DNA of 64,000 bases, taken from Symbiodinium microadriaticum (Eukaryota; Sar; Dinophyceae; Suessiales; Symbiodiniaceae). Positions 1-11,131 of the stretch are shown here, piece by piece. Location of the stretch: assembly GCA_001939145.1 (NCBI GenBank), contig LSRX01000433.1, positions 416,794 to 480,793 of the forward strand, read 5' to 3'. How positions within the stretch are numbered: position 1 is the first letter of the stretch; the number at the start of each line of letters is the position of its first letter. The notes under the pieces are model-generated. The model had not been told where the DNA came from. It saw only the letters and a list, made by a program, of their open reading frames with translations, and ran no database searches. Position numbers and translations under genes: made by a program.

Positions 1-60
1 GCACATTTTCTGCATTGAGGCTGTCGCAGGGCTCAGGTAGCCCCTCGCACATTCGGACAG

Positions 61-292
61 ATGACCAATTTCGGCGCCGAATTTAAGCGTCAAGAGCATT
101 TCAGGCGTCAGGCACTCGTGAGCCGAATTTAGGCTTCAGCGCCGAATTTAGGCGTCAGGACCATTTTCGGCTTCACTCGTTTGCCGGATCGAATATCGGC
201 GCCGAATTTGAGCGTCAGCCGAATTTCGGCTTCAACCAGCACCGACCGAATTTAGGCGCCGAATATAAGCTTCAGAATTTAAGCTTCAGGGG
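61..292 (+). repeat. Degenerate tandem repeat, unit about 17-18 bp
   Basis: About a dozen diverged units of the form GCCGAATTTAGGCGTCAG run through the left edge, with variants AATTTCGGCTTCA, AATATCGGC and AATTTAAGCTTCAG. The array may extend left of the window. The core ATTTAGG recalls the telomere unit, but the period is different. Confidence 0.7.
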
Positions 293-1465
293 GGGGCCGA
301 AACCGGGACCCACTTCCCCGGGTCCCTGCATATTTAGAATCCCACAAGGTAATCCCAAAAAGGAACTACCATGGAGCCTATGGGTAGTTTCTCAAGCAGT
401 GCTCTTCCCGTGGTCTTCTCCGTGGTCGTTTGCTGTCTAGGGAGTCCGGAGAGGGTTTAGGGTTTTGGGTTTTGGGTTTTGGGGGGTCGTACTTCAAACC
501 TTAAGCCTTCAACCAGCCAACCTAAAGCCTAAGCCCTACACACTCAGCCCCGCAAACTCTAGAAGTAAGAGGTTTCCCAATAGCAAGGACCCTGTAAGAG
601 AGTCCTCCACCCTTCGAATTGCTTTTTGCTTTTTTGTTTCGTGGATTTCGCCAGGAGAGCTCCACGAGGAACTCGCCACGGCACGGTGCCGGAGGTGCTG
701 TCTCGCCTAACCTGCACTTACAGGGGGGTTCCGCAATTCTTTACCTTGCCATATAGATACTTACACAGTATATCTGTATGATGACAAAGTTAAACCGGTC
801 GCGCATTTCAGAAGGACCCTCTTTCGGAACAGCTTGCACATCTCTTGCCCGGACAACGAAAGTCTATCTGTTGGACTATACCGTGCTTTGAGATTGTAGC
901 TTGAGAGATAGAGGGCACATCAAATTCCTGAGGTGTAAGCATCCCTACACCACGTCCCCTCTTGAACCCTTGAAAAGGTGGTGGAGATCTCACTGCTCTC
1001 CAGCGTGCTAGACAGCAATGTGCCGATGTGTGTGCTTGGCGCTAAGAGGAGCTTTGCATGAGGGCGGAGAACATGATCTCGCAGCATTTAGAAGGTTCTT
1101 TTTATAGGGTTTGGGGTTCAGAGTTTAGGGTTTATTATGCTTGGGCTTAGGATTGCGACTCCTTTGTAGCCTCGTCGGGGTTTTCGCTAAATTCCCGGAC
1201 TCTCCTGTTCCTCGAAGTCTTGCCTCATCTGTGTCTGTGCTGCGCCCTCCCGTTCCGCAGCAAGGTCCTAGCTGGATGGTGATGGAATATATACTGTGGC
1301 CTTATTCGCACTGTATGGGAATCCTCTAGGCCATAGAAGGAATGCAAAGTAACGCATTGAATTTCTCAGGGCCCAGTCTTATTGCAGCCCCGTTGCCTGG
1401 CACGCAATAGCTTTCCCAAACTCTTATGCTCTTACATATACAAACTTATATACATATGTGACATG
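293..1465. other. Non-coding: telomere-like words, nothing else clear
   Basis: Scattered GGGTTTAGGG and CCTAAAGCC words (about 450-560, 1100-1140) and a half-arm of the 35719 hairpin at 356-392. A pyrimidine run before GCAG at 1260 could be a splice acceptor, but no convincing exon follows. Confidence 0.6.
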
Positions 1466-1506
1466 TGTATATATATATATACATATATATATATGTATAT
1501 ATATAC

Positions 1507-1549
<43 letters not shown>

Positions 1550-1617
1550 TACATATACATATACATATACATACATATACATACATATACATACATATAC
1601 ATACATACATACATACA

Positions 1618-1663
<46 letters not shown>

Positions 1664-1676
1664 AATATATATATAT
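1466..1676. repeat. Microsatellite: TA, CATACA and CATA
   Basis: Compound array of (TA)n, (ACATAC)n, (CATA)n and (TA)n. All six-frame open stretches here (Tyr/Ile/Thr or Met/Tyr/Val/Cys) are repeat artefacts. Confidence 0.97.
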
Positions 1677-2044
1677 CCCAAACACCGCCCGAGTCTGAGG
1701 TAGAGCTGACCAGCAAGAAGGATACACTGAGGCGGTAGCATCGTGGCTGGCTCCGTCCACCGGGGGGATCTATTCAAACCGTGTCACATATTATAAGTTA
1801 TACCGATACCCTAAACCCTAAACCTGAAGCTATTGCCGTGCAGTTTCCTGACCTTGTCAGCGAAGCGGGTGGGCAAAAACTCCTCTAAACTACGTTCAAC
1901 ATGCTATTGCTTCTTTTGGTTGAATCTGCAGGGCCATGCCATGTGTCGGTTTCCGTAGCTTGTCTTTGTCAATGGATCTTACTTGGCAGATAAGGTTCAT
2001 AATTGTAAGAAGTCTCTGAGTCGAGGGAACAGATGACTAAGTCT

Positions 2045-2045
<1 letters not shown>

Positions 2046-2103
<58 letters not shown>

Positions 2104-2108
2104 TGAGA
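2046..2108 (+). repeat. (GA)n microsatellite
   Basis: About 60 bp of GA with rare A or T interruptions. Confidence 0.97.
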
Positions 2109-2759
2109 GAGTCAGTCTTGGCCGAGCTTAGAGCATCCTGACCAACAATGTAAACCTGTTTCCAACACGGTCGCCATGTCTATGTTTCAGTCCGCGGCTG
2201 AAGCGTTTGAGATTTGAGAAACGCTTCGGTTCAGTTTAGGGGCCTGGGTCCTAATAGGAGGGCGACGGTACGAAGATGATTCCCCGTTCGGGAGTGCAGG
2301 TAGATGTTAGTGGTTCAGTGGTACGATACGGTTCAGGTTTGAAGACTCGGTCCTCAAGTAGTGCCCCTGTTCAACCTGAGGGTTCATCGGATGATTCTAA
2401 AAGAGGTAAGTACCGTACTTGAACGTCTTATTTTGGTGTTAGCAGATTATGAGGATTCGGAGCCATTCTTCCGAACGATGGCAAGTCCGCATTCTCACCG
2501 TCTCACAGGACGAACGCCCTCTGGCTTGGACCAACAAGCTTTCAAGTCAGAGGCAGTTCACCAGAGAAGCACATGTCCGTGGCCTAGGCCGTAAATTCCA
2601 CCAATATGACATGACGGTCCCTCCGGCACCCGATGAGCCTGTGCCTGCTCGAGCTATGCACCGCCAAACTGACAGGCTACACTCACGATACTGTCTCGGA
2701 CCCATGCTGCGTTATAGAGCGCTTCGCATGCATCAGAGTTTCACCCGCGCCTGCCGCTG

Positions 2760-3150
2760 CTGCTGGTAACGATGACGACTACCACGTTCTATCACTGCTA
2801 CAACTACCACAACGAAATCAATCCTCCTCTGCCTCCTCTTCCTGCTGTGGCGGCGCCGACGACGACGACGACGACTACGGCTGCTGACTGCTACTGTGGG
2901 ACTGCGACTGCCACTGCGACTACTGCTACTGCTCCCCTGCACTATCCTACGCCTGAGCCTACCGCCTGATCCTGCTCCTGCTCCTCCTGCTGCTGCTCCT
3001 GCGGCTGCGGCTATGGCTGCGACTGGAGTGCTACGGTTACTGCTGCTACGATCACTGCGGCTACGACGCTGGCGTCGTCTACTACTCCCACTGCGCTGCC
3101 ACCAAGTATCGCTGCGACTACGACGACAGGCAGCAGTCGTATGTATGATG
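2760..3150. repeat. Degenerate trinucleotide-rich tract (ACG/CTG/CTC)
   Basis: Blocks of CTGCTC, GACGAC, CTGCGGCTG and ACTACG with no constant period. The long Leu/Arg and Ser/Arg frames across it are composition artefacts. Confidence 0.75.
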
Positions 3151-4030
3151 CTTTTGGATGTTCACCCTTGCCAGCCACCAGCACCACCACGACCAGTAGT
3201 GTGTACTAGCTGTTTAATGAAGGTTTTTGCTGAGCCCCCTACGACTTCGAGTCAAGTGTCAGACGTTACCAGCAGTCGCCAGCAGCATCCCTGGTGTGAA
3301 AGCACGAGAGAACTGCACAAGGAGCGACTAAAGACATTAGTCCTTTGATGCTTGCCGAATTTGGTTCTTTGTAGTAGTGCTGTGCATGTTATGTAGGCTC
3401 AGGTTACAGCCCCGCACCCTTAAATATCTGCTCTGCAGATCGTTGCCCCCAAGAAGCTTGGAGCTCTAGTTTCGGATGCTTAACCGTCAACCCTAGATAC
3501 GCAGACCAACTCTACCTTTCCGGCTCAAAAGCAAGACATGCCTGGTCAGTGTGGGGCTCAGCACATAGGCCCGAAGCCACACCTAAAGTCCATACTCGGA
3601 GCCCAGAGGATCCCACTACCCTGACCCAACACCGAAGCACCAACATGAGCCGAGCTTCGGAGAAGTGAAGCAAGCTAGTATCAAAGAAGAGCAGTCATCG
3701 TCAGCACCCGGACAGATCTTGCGCCCCTCCGAACTGTCACGCCTTTCAACTCTCCGTTTTACCCTCAAGCCTTGTACCCAACTACCCTTACAGAACCCTG
3801 AGCCCTTGCGGATTCCTAATCTTTAGGACTCTCTGACGACGGAAGATACCTCCAGCGGACGACGGACGACTGCCGCCCGACCCTGGCCAGGGTGATGCAG
3901 GCTCTGCCTTGCCTGTGTTGAGGGTGAGGGTTTAGGAAGGGTTTAGGGTAGAGGGTTTAAGAAGTTTAGGGGTTAGGCTAGCGGTCCGTCCGAGTCTCAG
4001 TGGCCTGAGCTGGAGGCCTAAATTCGTTAG

Positions 4031-4128
4031 TCATGGCAAGTTATGGCTCAGTAAGTACAAAGTCCTTTATGAGGTCACAGAACTGATGCTTGAGAGGCTC
4101 TGCCAGGGTTTCGGAGACAGAGTCTGGT
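4031..4128 (+). CDS. Possible exon, unknown gene
   Basis: This is a protein-like stretch (HGKLWLSKYKVLYEVTELM then LERLCQGFGDRV) between GTTAG and a GTAAAC donor-like site. Downstream, 4157-4300 holds other short open pieces (LWEELKQETLDGRPKS) after GCTGCAG, but the phases do not join cleanly. The acceptor is not AG|G. It is reported only because the codon pattern stands out from the telomere-like flanks. Confidence 0.2.
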
Positions 4129-4680
4129 AAACCCAAGAACTTCAACCCACGGCTGCAGAACTCTGGGAGGAGCTTAAACAAGAGACACTGGACGGGAGAC
4201 CTAAATCTTGAGACTCTGAAACCCATCACAACCGATGGAAACATCAGCAGCTTGCACAACACCGGAATTGCCAAGTGCAGGTGTTTCACTGTTGTGCTCT
4301 AGGCTTGTTGGCTGAGGAGAGTAGCCCTGGCGCTTATTGGAGCCCGGGGATTTAGGATTTGTGTGCTCGGTACGAGTTCTCGGTTCGGGGCTGTGTGTGT
4401 TTTGCAACAGGGCCTGGGGACTAGAGAGATCTGACTAGTCCCCATGCCCAGTTGCAGAAAAAAGGTTGCCCTAAACCCTAAACCCTACAGCACATGCAGT
4501 CGAGGAAAAAGGTGTCACAAAAAAAACTCTAAGCCCTAAACCTTGGGCCTCGGAGGTTCTTTGAGTAAGGCACGCCTCGAAAAGTCTACATATGTAGGCT
4601 TCCTTATGATGATCTCCTTCTTTCTATGACAGGTTAGGTCTACGGAGGTTTAGAGGTAGGATTTAGGGGTCAGGGTTACT

Positions 4681-4777
4681 CTTGATGTTGGAATTCCTGC
4701 AGTACCTTCAGGACCCTAAACTATGGGAAATATTGCGTATTTCTTCTTACGGGTATTGCAGGATTTGCGTCATCAAC
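4681..4777 (-). mobile_element. MITE-like palindromic element, family 1, copy a
   Basis: 97 bp with terminal inverted repeats of about 26 bp (20 of 26 paired). The ends read TTGATG...CCTGCAGTACC and GGTATTGCAGG...CATCAAC. The interior carries ACCCTAAACTATGGGAA. It is in reverse orientation relative to the copies at 17071 and 57078, and is the most diverged copy. Confidence 0.75.
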
Positions 4778-4869
4778 CGTAGGATGCCGGGTCTACGACG
4801 TCAGAGGCTTTAGCCTTTAGCTTAGATGAATTGTGAGGTCACTGGGCCTCAAAGGCTTTCCAGCTACAT

Positions 4870-4948
4870 CTGGGGTGTAGGACTTAGGCCCTAAATTTTA
4901 GGGCTTAGCCTAAACCCTAAAATTTAGGGCCTAAATCCTACACCCCAG
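4870..4948. repeat. Near-perfect palindrome of telomere-like units
   Basis: Arms 4870-4903 and 4915-4948 (34 nt each) pair at 33 of 34 positions around an 11-nt spacer. Each arm carries CTGGGGTGTAGGA, TTAGGCCCTAAATTTTAGGG or the complement, so it combines CCCTAAA and TTTAGGG words in both directions. Confidence 0.85.
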
Positions 4949-5400
4949 AGTAGGGCTTAGAGTTTAGGGTGTAGGATTTAGGGTGGACGGTTTGGGGTTC
5001 CCGGTCTCCTGTTTTGGCGGTGGATGGAAGCCGGCATCAAGGCCCGACCTGCTTAATGTGTTGCCACGCCGCTAGGCTCAACAAAGCTAGATTGTCCAAA
5101 CAAGGTACAGGGCCATTTGGCCAGAAACCCTAAAACCCCTAAACCATACCCTGCAATGCGGGCTTCTTCCTAGCTAGGTGGGAGGCAAAAACCGTAAGGA
5201 ACCGGAGCAATTAAGTGATTTGGTTTGACATTGTAACAAGTTGTGTGTTCTCCGCCTGCTGTCTTCGAGATCGCACGTGACTCTTCGAAGCAGCGGAGAC
5301 TAGAGTGTTTTCTTCGTCACTTAGTTATCGAATATTACGCCCAAGACTAACCGTTAGTCTTTGTGCTCCTTGTGGCTCAGGATACATGTTTCTTCACTAG
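4949..5400. other. Non-coding, decayed telomere-like words
   Basis: TTTAGGG at 4950-5000 and CCCTAAAACCCC at 5128; otherwise unique sequence with no frame of note. Confidence 0.6.
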
Positions 5401-5471
5401 GTTTGAGAGGTGCCCAGCCGTACCTCCAGTTACACAGCCATGCGCGCTGAAGACAAAGAAGGACCCAGATT
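5401..5471 (+). CDS. Possible short exon, unknown gene
   Basis: After a pyrimidine-rich TTTCTTCACTAG|G the frame reads FERCPAVPPVTQPCALKTKK and then DPD stop; a GA donor lies just before the end. The acceptor matches the AG|G rule. It is only 23 codons and no partner exon was found. Confidence 0.2.
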
Positions 5472-5917
5472 GAGTTTTCGTTGAGGCACTACTGTCCTCG
5501 TCATTTGAATGCGCGCCTCGGCCGCCTCGTGGATTCCAGAAAACAGTGGGCCCTCAAGACTAGAATCTTGATTACAAGGCCCCGCACATATAAGGCTAAG
5601 GCCTCCCGAATGTTCGGAAGGCACCTATTTCTGTCAGAGATTCAGACATCATTCGCAGCAGCGCCCGACAGAAAGGCCGTAGCTTCCTTTTCTCGGTTCT
5701 GGTAGGCCGTCACCCTGTGTCCGAACTGAGAGATTGAAGTTGGGGTCGGGTAAGGGCCCAAAGAAGGAGGGAACCCTAGTCCGATATAGCCCCGTAGCTC
5801 CAACTCCCTAGGTTCCGCAGCAGAGCTGTGGCTTTACAAGGGGGTTCCTATATATATAGGTACTTTACTACGTACCTCAGTCTATGTATTCAGGGACATG
5901 GCCCCTTCGGAACCATG

Positions 5918-6200
5918 AACCCTAAGCCCTAGACCCTAAACCCTAGACCCTAAACCCTAAAACCTAAACCCATAAAAGCTGCCATGGAGGAGACATGGCC
6001 TTCAAGTCGGGAGTCTCCGCGTCGTCCATGTCGACCGCGGCCACAGACGGGGCACTGTCAAAGCACGAGTCACAATGGGGGATCTCCGGCTTCTTCCGTG
6101 CCTTGCCTTGTGATTTAGGGCTTAGGGTTTAGGGTTTTAAGGTTTAGGGTTGTTAGGTTAAGGGTTGAGGGGTTTGGAGTGTAGGGTTTAGTTTGAGGTT
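5918..6200. repeat. Interstitial telomere-like clusters in both orientations
   Basis: 5918-5972 carries CCCTAAA/CCCTAGA units; 6110-6200 carries TTTAGGG and variants in the opposite orientation. Non-repetitive sequence lies between. No gene seen. Confidence 0.85.
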
Positions 6201-6394
6201 TAGGGCTTAGGGGCCAAGGATAATGTCAGGGCAGCGGAGCTCTCAACTCGGAAGCCTCTGGTTAGATCGCGTTACAAGCCAATGGTGTTTGAGCCCCGCG
6301 ACAACAAGAACACAAGGTATATAATGGCATATGTACAGCCGTATCATGTATATGCATGTAAACATGCATACTGGTATGTTCGTATGTACATACT

Positions 6395-6528
6395 TATGCA
6401 TGTACATGTATGTCTGTCTGTCTGTCTGTATGCATCTATGTATGTATGCATGCATGCATGCATGCATGGATGTATGTATGTATGTATGGATGTATGTATG
6501 TATGTATGTACGTATGTATGTATGTATG

Positions 6529-6559
<31 letters not shown>

Positions 6560-6560
6560 C
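6395..6560 (+). repeat. (TGTA)n microsatellite with TGTC and TGCA variants
   Basis: Tetranucleotide array, opposite strand sense to the CATA arrays at 1466 and 57370. Confidence 0.97.
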
Positions 6561-7027
6561 TGTATGTATGTAGGTCTGCATGTGGGCACACATGTACGCA
6601 CTCGCATGCATCTATACTCGCCGGCATTTTCGTGGTTTCATACCGAATAGTATCATGGGTATCGGTGCTGATGGCTGTTGCCTGTTTATCATACTCGTTT
6701 CGATTCGTGCGCGCTCTCGAGGTGTGCTGTGCGATGCATTCGGATGGAGGCTACTCCTTATGCTCACGCTGACCGAGGCCGATCTGATCCCGTGTGTTGG
6801 TATATTCGGGAGTAGGGTGTCACCAAGCATGGAGACTACATTAACGAACCTGTCTGCGGTAAATGGCCGTTGTTTGAAATGAAGCGCTGGAGCAGAGGGA
6901 GCAGAAATACAGCTCTATGGGTTACATGCTGCGACTCCAAGAACGGTAAGTCCAAAAATGCTAAGCTCGGCATATCGGTTCCAGTTTCTTGAACCATTGA
7001 GATCCTACACCTGTGACCTGTGGGTCC

Positions 7028-7162
7028 ATGGCAAAGCTGCCGGCGCGGTGTCAGCTGGAACAGAGAGACCATGCTGACTTTCGGATCCCTGGAGCGGTAG
7101 CCGAGCATGAAGCTCAGATCCCGAGACCCGAAATTTGCACATTTAGAAGTTCTGGCCCGTAA
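7028..7162 (+). CDS. Possible short exon or small ORF, unknown function
   Basis: The frame opens after a TGA at 6998 and gives 44 codons from ATG 7028: LPARCQLEQRDHADFRIPGA then VAEHEAQIPRPEICTFRSSG. It ends at TAA 7160, or at a GTAAAT donor at 7159. Composition is protein-like and free of telomere words. The nearest upstream AG (7000-7001) is not followed by G. An antisense frame (6836-7108) overlaps and is less protein-like. Confidence 0.25.
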   Translation: MAKLPARCQLEQRDHADFRIPGAVAEHEAQIPRPEICTFRSSGP

Positions 7163-7288
7163 ATCTGTAAGTATAAGACATAGTAAACTCCGAGTTCCTA
7201 AACTCTAAATGAAAATTTTGGGCGTCGGATTTTTTGGAGAAGATCCACCTCTCATCTTAAGCCCTTAGAGCCCTAAAGCCACCTTGCA

Positions 7289-7370
7289 GGCGGGTTTGAA
7301 GGGCTTCGCTGCGGGCGGCGGCAACGGCGGCCTCATTGGCCTGCCTATCGAATATCTCCTAAAGGACCTG
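7289..7370 (+). CDS. Possible short exon, Gly-rich
   Basis: CACCTTGCAG|G is followed by a frame reading GLKGFAAGGGNGGLIGLPIE then YLLK. The end of the stretch is copied about 68 bp downstream (the words around 7349 and 7417 share AATATCTCC and AAAGGACC), so it may instead belong to a small tandem duplication. Confidence 0.18.
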
Positions 7371-7959
7371 TCTCTGGGTTGTTTTAGTTTAGGGTTTTGG
7401 GCTTTAGGGTTTAGGGAATATCTCCCAAAGGACCGGGTCAGACAGGGTTTAGGGTTTATAGGTTGCAGTGGCTCTCTGGGTTTTTTTAGTTTAGGGCTTA
7501 GGGCTGTTAGAATCTAGGGTTAATAGGTTCCAGGGCCTACAAAGTTACTATCGGGGCATAGGAGAAATGATCAATGGGTGAAAAGCTGCGTCATGGTGCT
7601 TACCCAAAAACCCAGACCAGTCTACTTCCTTCAGCCAGTATACCTATGCTTTTACGTGGGTACCTAGTTTGGTGGTTGGCATCCGGGAAACCTTACAGAA
7701 CAGGTAGGGTATGACCCTTTAGTACAAAGTCCTCGGATCTGACTCTTGCCCCTTTGACTGGAAGAGGCCATGCAGGGCGTTTAGGATTTCCAAGGTTCGG
7801 GGCTATTTGCTTGCAGCATCGTGCTTCCGATTTTGTTTCGGAGCTTGAGCTCCAATATAATTCGGCTTTGAGGTCACAGTTTAGGCTCCAAACTCTCCAA
7901 AAAGTTAGTCCGGGGCAGAGGTGGTCGGGGGTTCAGGGTGCTTCGGGGTTCAGGGCATG

Positions 7960-7984
7960 CCCTAAACCCTAAACCCTAAACCCT
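7960..7984 (-). repeat. Interstitial CCCTAAA array
   Basis: Three full CCCTAAA units plus CCCT, without error. Confidence 0.95.
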
Positions 7985-8091
7985 GTTCAGGGCCATGTTT
8001 GGGGTTTGCCCTCGTCGTTTTTTGCGCGTTTCTGCGTGTGAACTCCTACATAGCCCCGGCAGGCGCTAGGGGGATTCGGCCCAGCACTGCT

Positions 8092-8233
8092 GTTGATGAT
8101 AGGAATCCTGCATTATATACCTTAAGGACCTTTGAACTATGGGAATTATGGCATAGAATCCTGCATACCCTAAACCGTGGGAATTATGGCAAATACTCTT
8201 TATTATGGGTAATGCGGGATTCATATCATCAAC
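8092..8233 (-). mobile_element. MITE-like palindromic element, family 1, copy b (internal duplication)
   Basis: 142 bp with ends GTTGATGATAGGAATCCTGC and GCGGGATTCATATCATCAAC. It has the same interior as the 97-bp copies, but with about 45 extra bp because the block GGGAATTATGGCA plus a piece of the terminal repeat occurs twice (around 8140 and 8179). Reverse orientation. Confidence 0.8.
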
Positions 8234-8263
8234 CGTACGTCCTCGGACCCCTAAGATCCCAAG

Positions 8264-8520
8264 ATCCAAGCCCCATAATTTTCAACGAGAACTTGGGCAG
8301 GGCGGCAAGCGACCCTGCACCAGGTCTCAAGATTTCGCAGAATATCCCCCTGTCCTTTCATTGCGCAGCTATACTATCTACATCTTCAATTCCTTAGTTA
8401 CGAAGGCCTCCTGAAGACTTATATTGAGTCAAAGCTCCCGAAACTCTCGCAAAACATTTTGTAAAGCGCCAAACACGCCCAGGAGTTCCACGTTAGCGCC
8501 GGGAACATCCAGATCTACAG
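8264..8520 (+). CDS. Possible pair of short exons next to a MITE-like element
   Basis: Exon 8264-8323 reads KPHNFQRELGQGGKRPCT and ends at CAG|GTCTCA. Exon 8467-8520 reads AKHAQEFHVSAGNIQIY and ends at ACAG|GTCAGC. They join in phase (AG plus C gives Ser). The acceptors are not AG|G and the pieces are short, so chance is a real alternative. The 142-bp palindromic element at 8092-8233 ends 30 bp upstream. Confidence 0.2.
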
Positions 8521-9343
8521 GTCAGCTGTGAGCGTGCCATGGTAGCTTGGCTGCCAAGCAGTCAGACAACAGGGTGCACGTCTATGGGGATAGTATGGTT
8601 GCTGTTAGAAGGTTTACTTCAAGGCCTACTTCAAGGCCTACGATTATGGGACTTACGATATGGGTTAGATAAGAGCGTTTACTAATACCGGTGTTTGCTA
8701 TAGGGTCTACTATTACTATAAAGCTTATTACAAGGTTTGCTATAGGGGTGCTTCTACTTCAGGACTACAGAGCTTACGTTGCGCGGCAGAGTACAAACCC
8801 ACGCCAGAGATGCGGAAGCTATGACGTTTCGTTTTTAGCTTGTGTTGGCATAAGCGATCCCCCTTTTGTTTAGGAGGTGCCATGCAATGCTACACAAAGG
8901 GCTTTGGAGTAGACACGGTTGCAAGTCGAAGTCTGGTCGCCTTACTGTGTGTTTTGAACCCGTACCTGTTGGAGGACAGTTTATGCGTGTGTGTACATAT
9001 ACAGATATATATACTCATTCCTTTGTTGTTTGTCCGTGTGTGTACATATATAATATAGTATAATATAGCAGAATACAGTGTAATATAAACATGGGTGTGT
9101 ATACTTCAGAGATGTATGCATCAGCAAGTTGGGGCTTGTGATGTCACTCATGTCGAAATCCCCAATGCCTATACCCAAAGCCATAAAGCCTTTCAGCCCC
9201 AACCGCGAAACTCGTTGCTGAGGTCCATCAAGCCACTATTGGGGCTGATATCGGACGCTGTCCCCATCTTCGGCTACCATCGTGTTCCGGTCAGGTTTAA
9301 TGAAAGCCTAATTGCGTAGGATTTACCGGCAGGGTTCAGGTAG

Positions 9344-9496
9344 GGGTAGCACACTGCCTGGGTTGAACAACGGGAACTGCACGTGGAGGTTACGCATGCC
9401 ACAGCCTTGTATGATCTATCATGGGTAGCACACAGCCTGGGTTGAACAACGGGAACCGCAGTTGAGGTTACGCATGCCACAGCCTTGTATGATCTA
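9344..9496 (+). repeat. 79-bp tandem duplication
   Basis: Units start at 9344 and 9423. Both read GGGTAGCACAC-GCCTGGGTT, GAACAACGGGAAC, GAGGTTACGCATGCCACAGC and CTTGTATGATCTA, with only a few differences. A recent duplication in non-coding sequence. Confidence 0.9.
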
Positions 9497-9828
9497 ATTA
9501 TCATTTAGGCCTTTAAGTGCCCCCAATGGCGGCCGGGCCAAGCAATAGCAAGACCTGCAGGTCAGGCACACATTGCGGCCCGAGCAACAATAGCCTGCAT
9601 GTCATACAACAAACAATTGGAACAGCTGTAGCACAATTGCAATCCCAAAACTCCAAACCCCAAATGCCAAGAGTCATCCAGGTGTTCCATACTTCTTTTT
9701 CGTGGCCACTGCGGGCACAATTTCCTGCCTCATGAGCCCTGGCGAGGGTGTTTCTTGCATGTATGGCACTTTCGCACTTTTGTGCAGCTCTTTAAGCCAC
9801 TACTTATGACATCACCTGCTTGTCGCAG

Positions 9829-10123
9829 CTCTGAAACCCAAGACCTCCAAGAAGCACGATATGGGCACTCCCTCTTGCCATGTCCTCAAGAGGTGGCCAG
9901 AACCCAAGGTCGCTGTACATGACCGGTAGGTGGGGGTATGCTGCCTGGCATGCTTTCCTGCAGATGCTCAAGAATAAACAGCAAGTATGTGGTCAGTAAG
10001 AGCTTTGGCAGTCTCAATGATGAGAAGGACGGGCAAGGACTATACGCCGAAGCTAACGGAGATAGTATAAAATATGTGTTTAGATGTTTTGAAATCCGCA
10101 CATTCAAAAATAGTCACCGTTGA
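9829..10123 (+). CDS. Possible two-exon gene end, unknown function
   Basis: Exon 9829-9925 follows a pyrimidine-rich CGCAG and ends at a GTAGGT donor. Exon 9964-10123 follows TTTCCTGCAG and ends in TGA. The two join in phase and give about 86 residues, including MGTPSCHVLKRWPEPKVAV, then SKSFGSLNDEKDGQGLYAEA and FRCFEIRTFKNSHR. Composition is balanced and free of telomere-like words, unlike the surroundings. Against it, neither acceptor is followed by G, unlike all eight junctions of the RCC1-like gene, and I recognise no domain. An upstream exon was not found. Confidence 0.3.
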
Positions 10124-11022
10124 ATGTTTAGCCTTTCGTGCGGCGTGCGGTCAAGAAGCTTTGAATGCACCGTCGCCACACGCCAAAGCCCAAGGATCGC
10201 CTTGTACAGCGATCTCACGTTGACTATGCTGCTTCTGGGACTACATACAGTTACGATGCAAGGGCAAGGTCAGGGCAGGTCTTTAACACTGACTATAAAT
10301 ACCGGCCCTGTGTCTCATCCGATAAACTACGGTGTTGGGAGGAATTCTGTTGCATTACATACAGGATGCAAAAGCCACAAGTAGTTCCAATTGTTGGGTG
10401 TCCTGTGATAGTAGCCTGCGGGTGGCAGTCAAAGAGCTAGGTTCCTTTCTGCTCACAGACTTCACGGCCAGAGGTTCTGTGAGAGCTGTGATGTGCTCTT
10501 TCCGGTTTGTCCCCCGGGTGTGTGCCTCGTATAGTGATACCGCATGGTTTTCAGCTCCCTTCGTCTCGGAGGTTACTATGGAAAGGGTGCTGTGAACGAC
10601 TCTGAAAGCAAAACAAGAGCAGCTACCGGAACTGACCGCATCAAACTGAGAGCTGACACCCCCTCACGAATCTTGCCGAGACCCCAGTGCCTTCAGAGCT
10701 CGCTGTCTGTAACCCTGACCAGCCGAAATTCAGCCGGTCCCTGAACCCATCATCATCCATCATCGCCCCAGGACCCCAGAAATTCATGTCGCATGACCTT
10801 GTTGGGGATGGCCCTTCAGGTGCTCGTACGTTTTCTCGTCTCCTGCTGAAAGGTCCTTGTGCCGCTCAAGGGCTAAAGTGTTTGTGTTGCAAGTGAAACC
10901 GACTTGAGATGTATCTAGATCTCCTAAACTTCTCCCATCATTGATCCCCTTTTGAGGTCCTTGAACCTGCAGGTAATGATGACAAATCCTCAGTGCTGAA
11001 ACCCAAAACCATGGCAAGAGAA

Positions 11023-11131
11023 TATAGGGGCCTTGATATTTAGAATAGGGTATGGGGGGAGGGGGGTGAATTCTACTATAATTATAATAGGGAGCACCGA
11101 AAACCCTATTCCAAGTATTAAGGCCCCTACA
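11023..11131. mobile_element. Palindromic element, family 5, intact copy
   Basis: About 109 bp. The left arm TATAGGGGCCTTGATATTTA plus GAATAGGGT pairs with ACCCTATTCC...TATTAAGGCCCCTA. The loop has an AT-rich core (ACTATAATTATAATAG) between G-rich and A-rich parts. Confidence 0.7.

Larger units (their letters stand above)
1677..4030. other. Non-coding apart from repeats; one weak open stretch
   Basis: After the GA repeat, 2449-2769 is open on + (RSHSSERWQVRILTVSQDER, PLAWTNKLSSQRQF) following TTAGCAG. It looks mildly protein-like but has no recognised domain. 3150-4030 shows nothing coding; TTTAGGG variants appear at 3920-3980. Confidence 0.5.
5472..7000. other. Non-coding apart from repeats; weak frames
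   Basis: 5481-5705 is open on + without recognised domain. 5918-6200 holds telomere-like clusters and 6395-6560 the TGTA array. 6640-6882 (GIGADGCCLFIILVSIRARS) is open but has no support. Confidence 0.5.

Noticed and set aside
1382..1777. Overlapping frames of about 60-118 codons on both strands
   Set aside because: They run through CATA and TA microsatellites; residues are only Tyr, Ile, Thr, His or Met, Tyr, Val, Cys.
2896..3348. 150-codon Leu/Arg-rich frame
   Set aside because: Degenerate CTG/CTC tract; composition only.
6243..6650. 122-codon frames on both strands
   Set aside because: Microsatellite (TGTA)n read in several frames.
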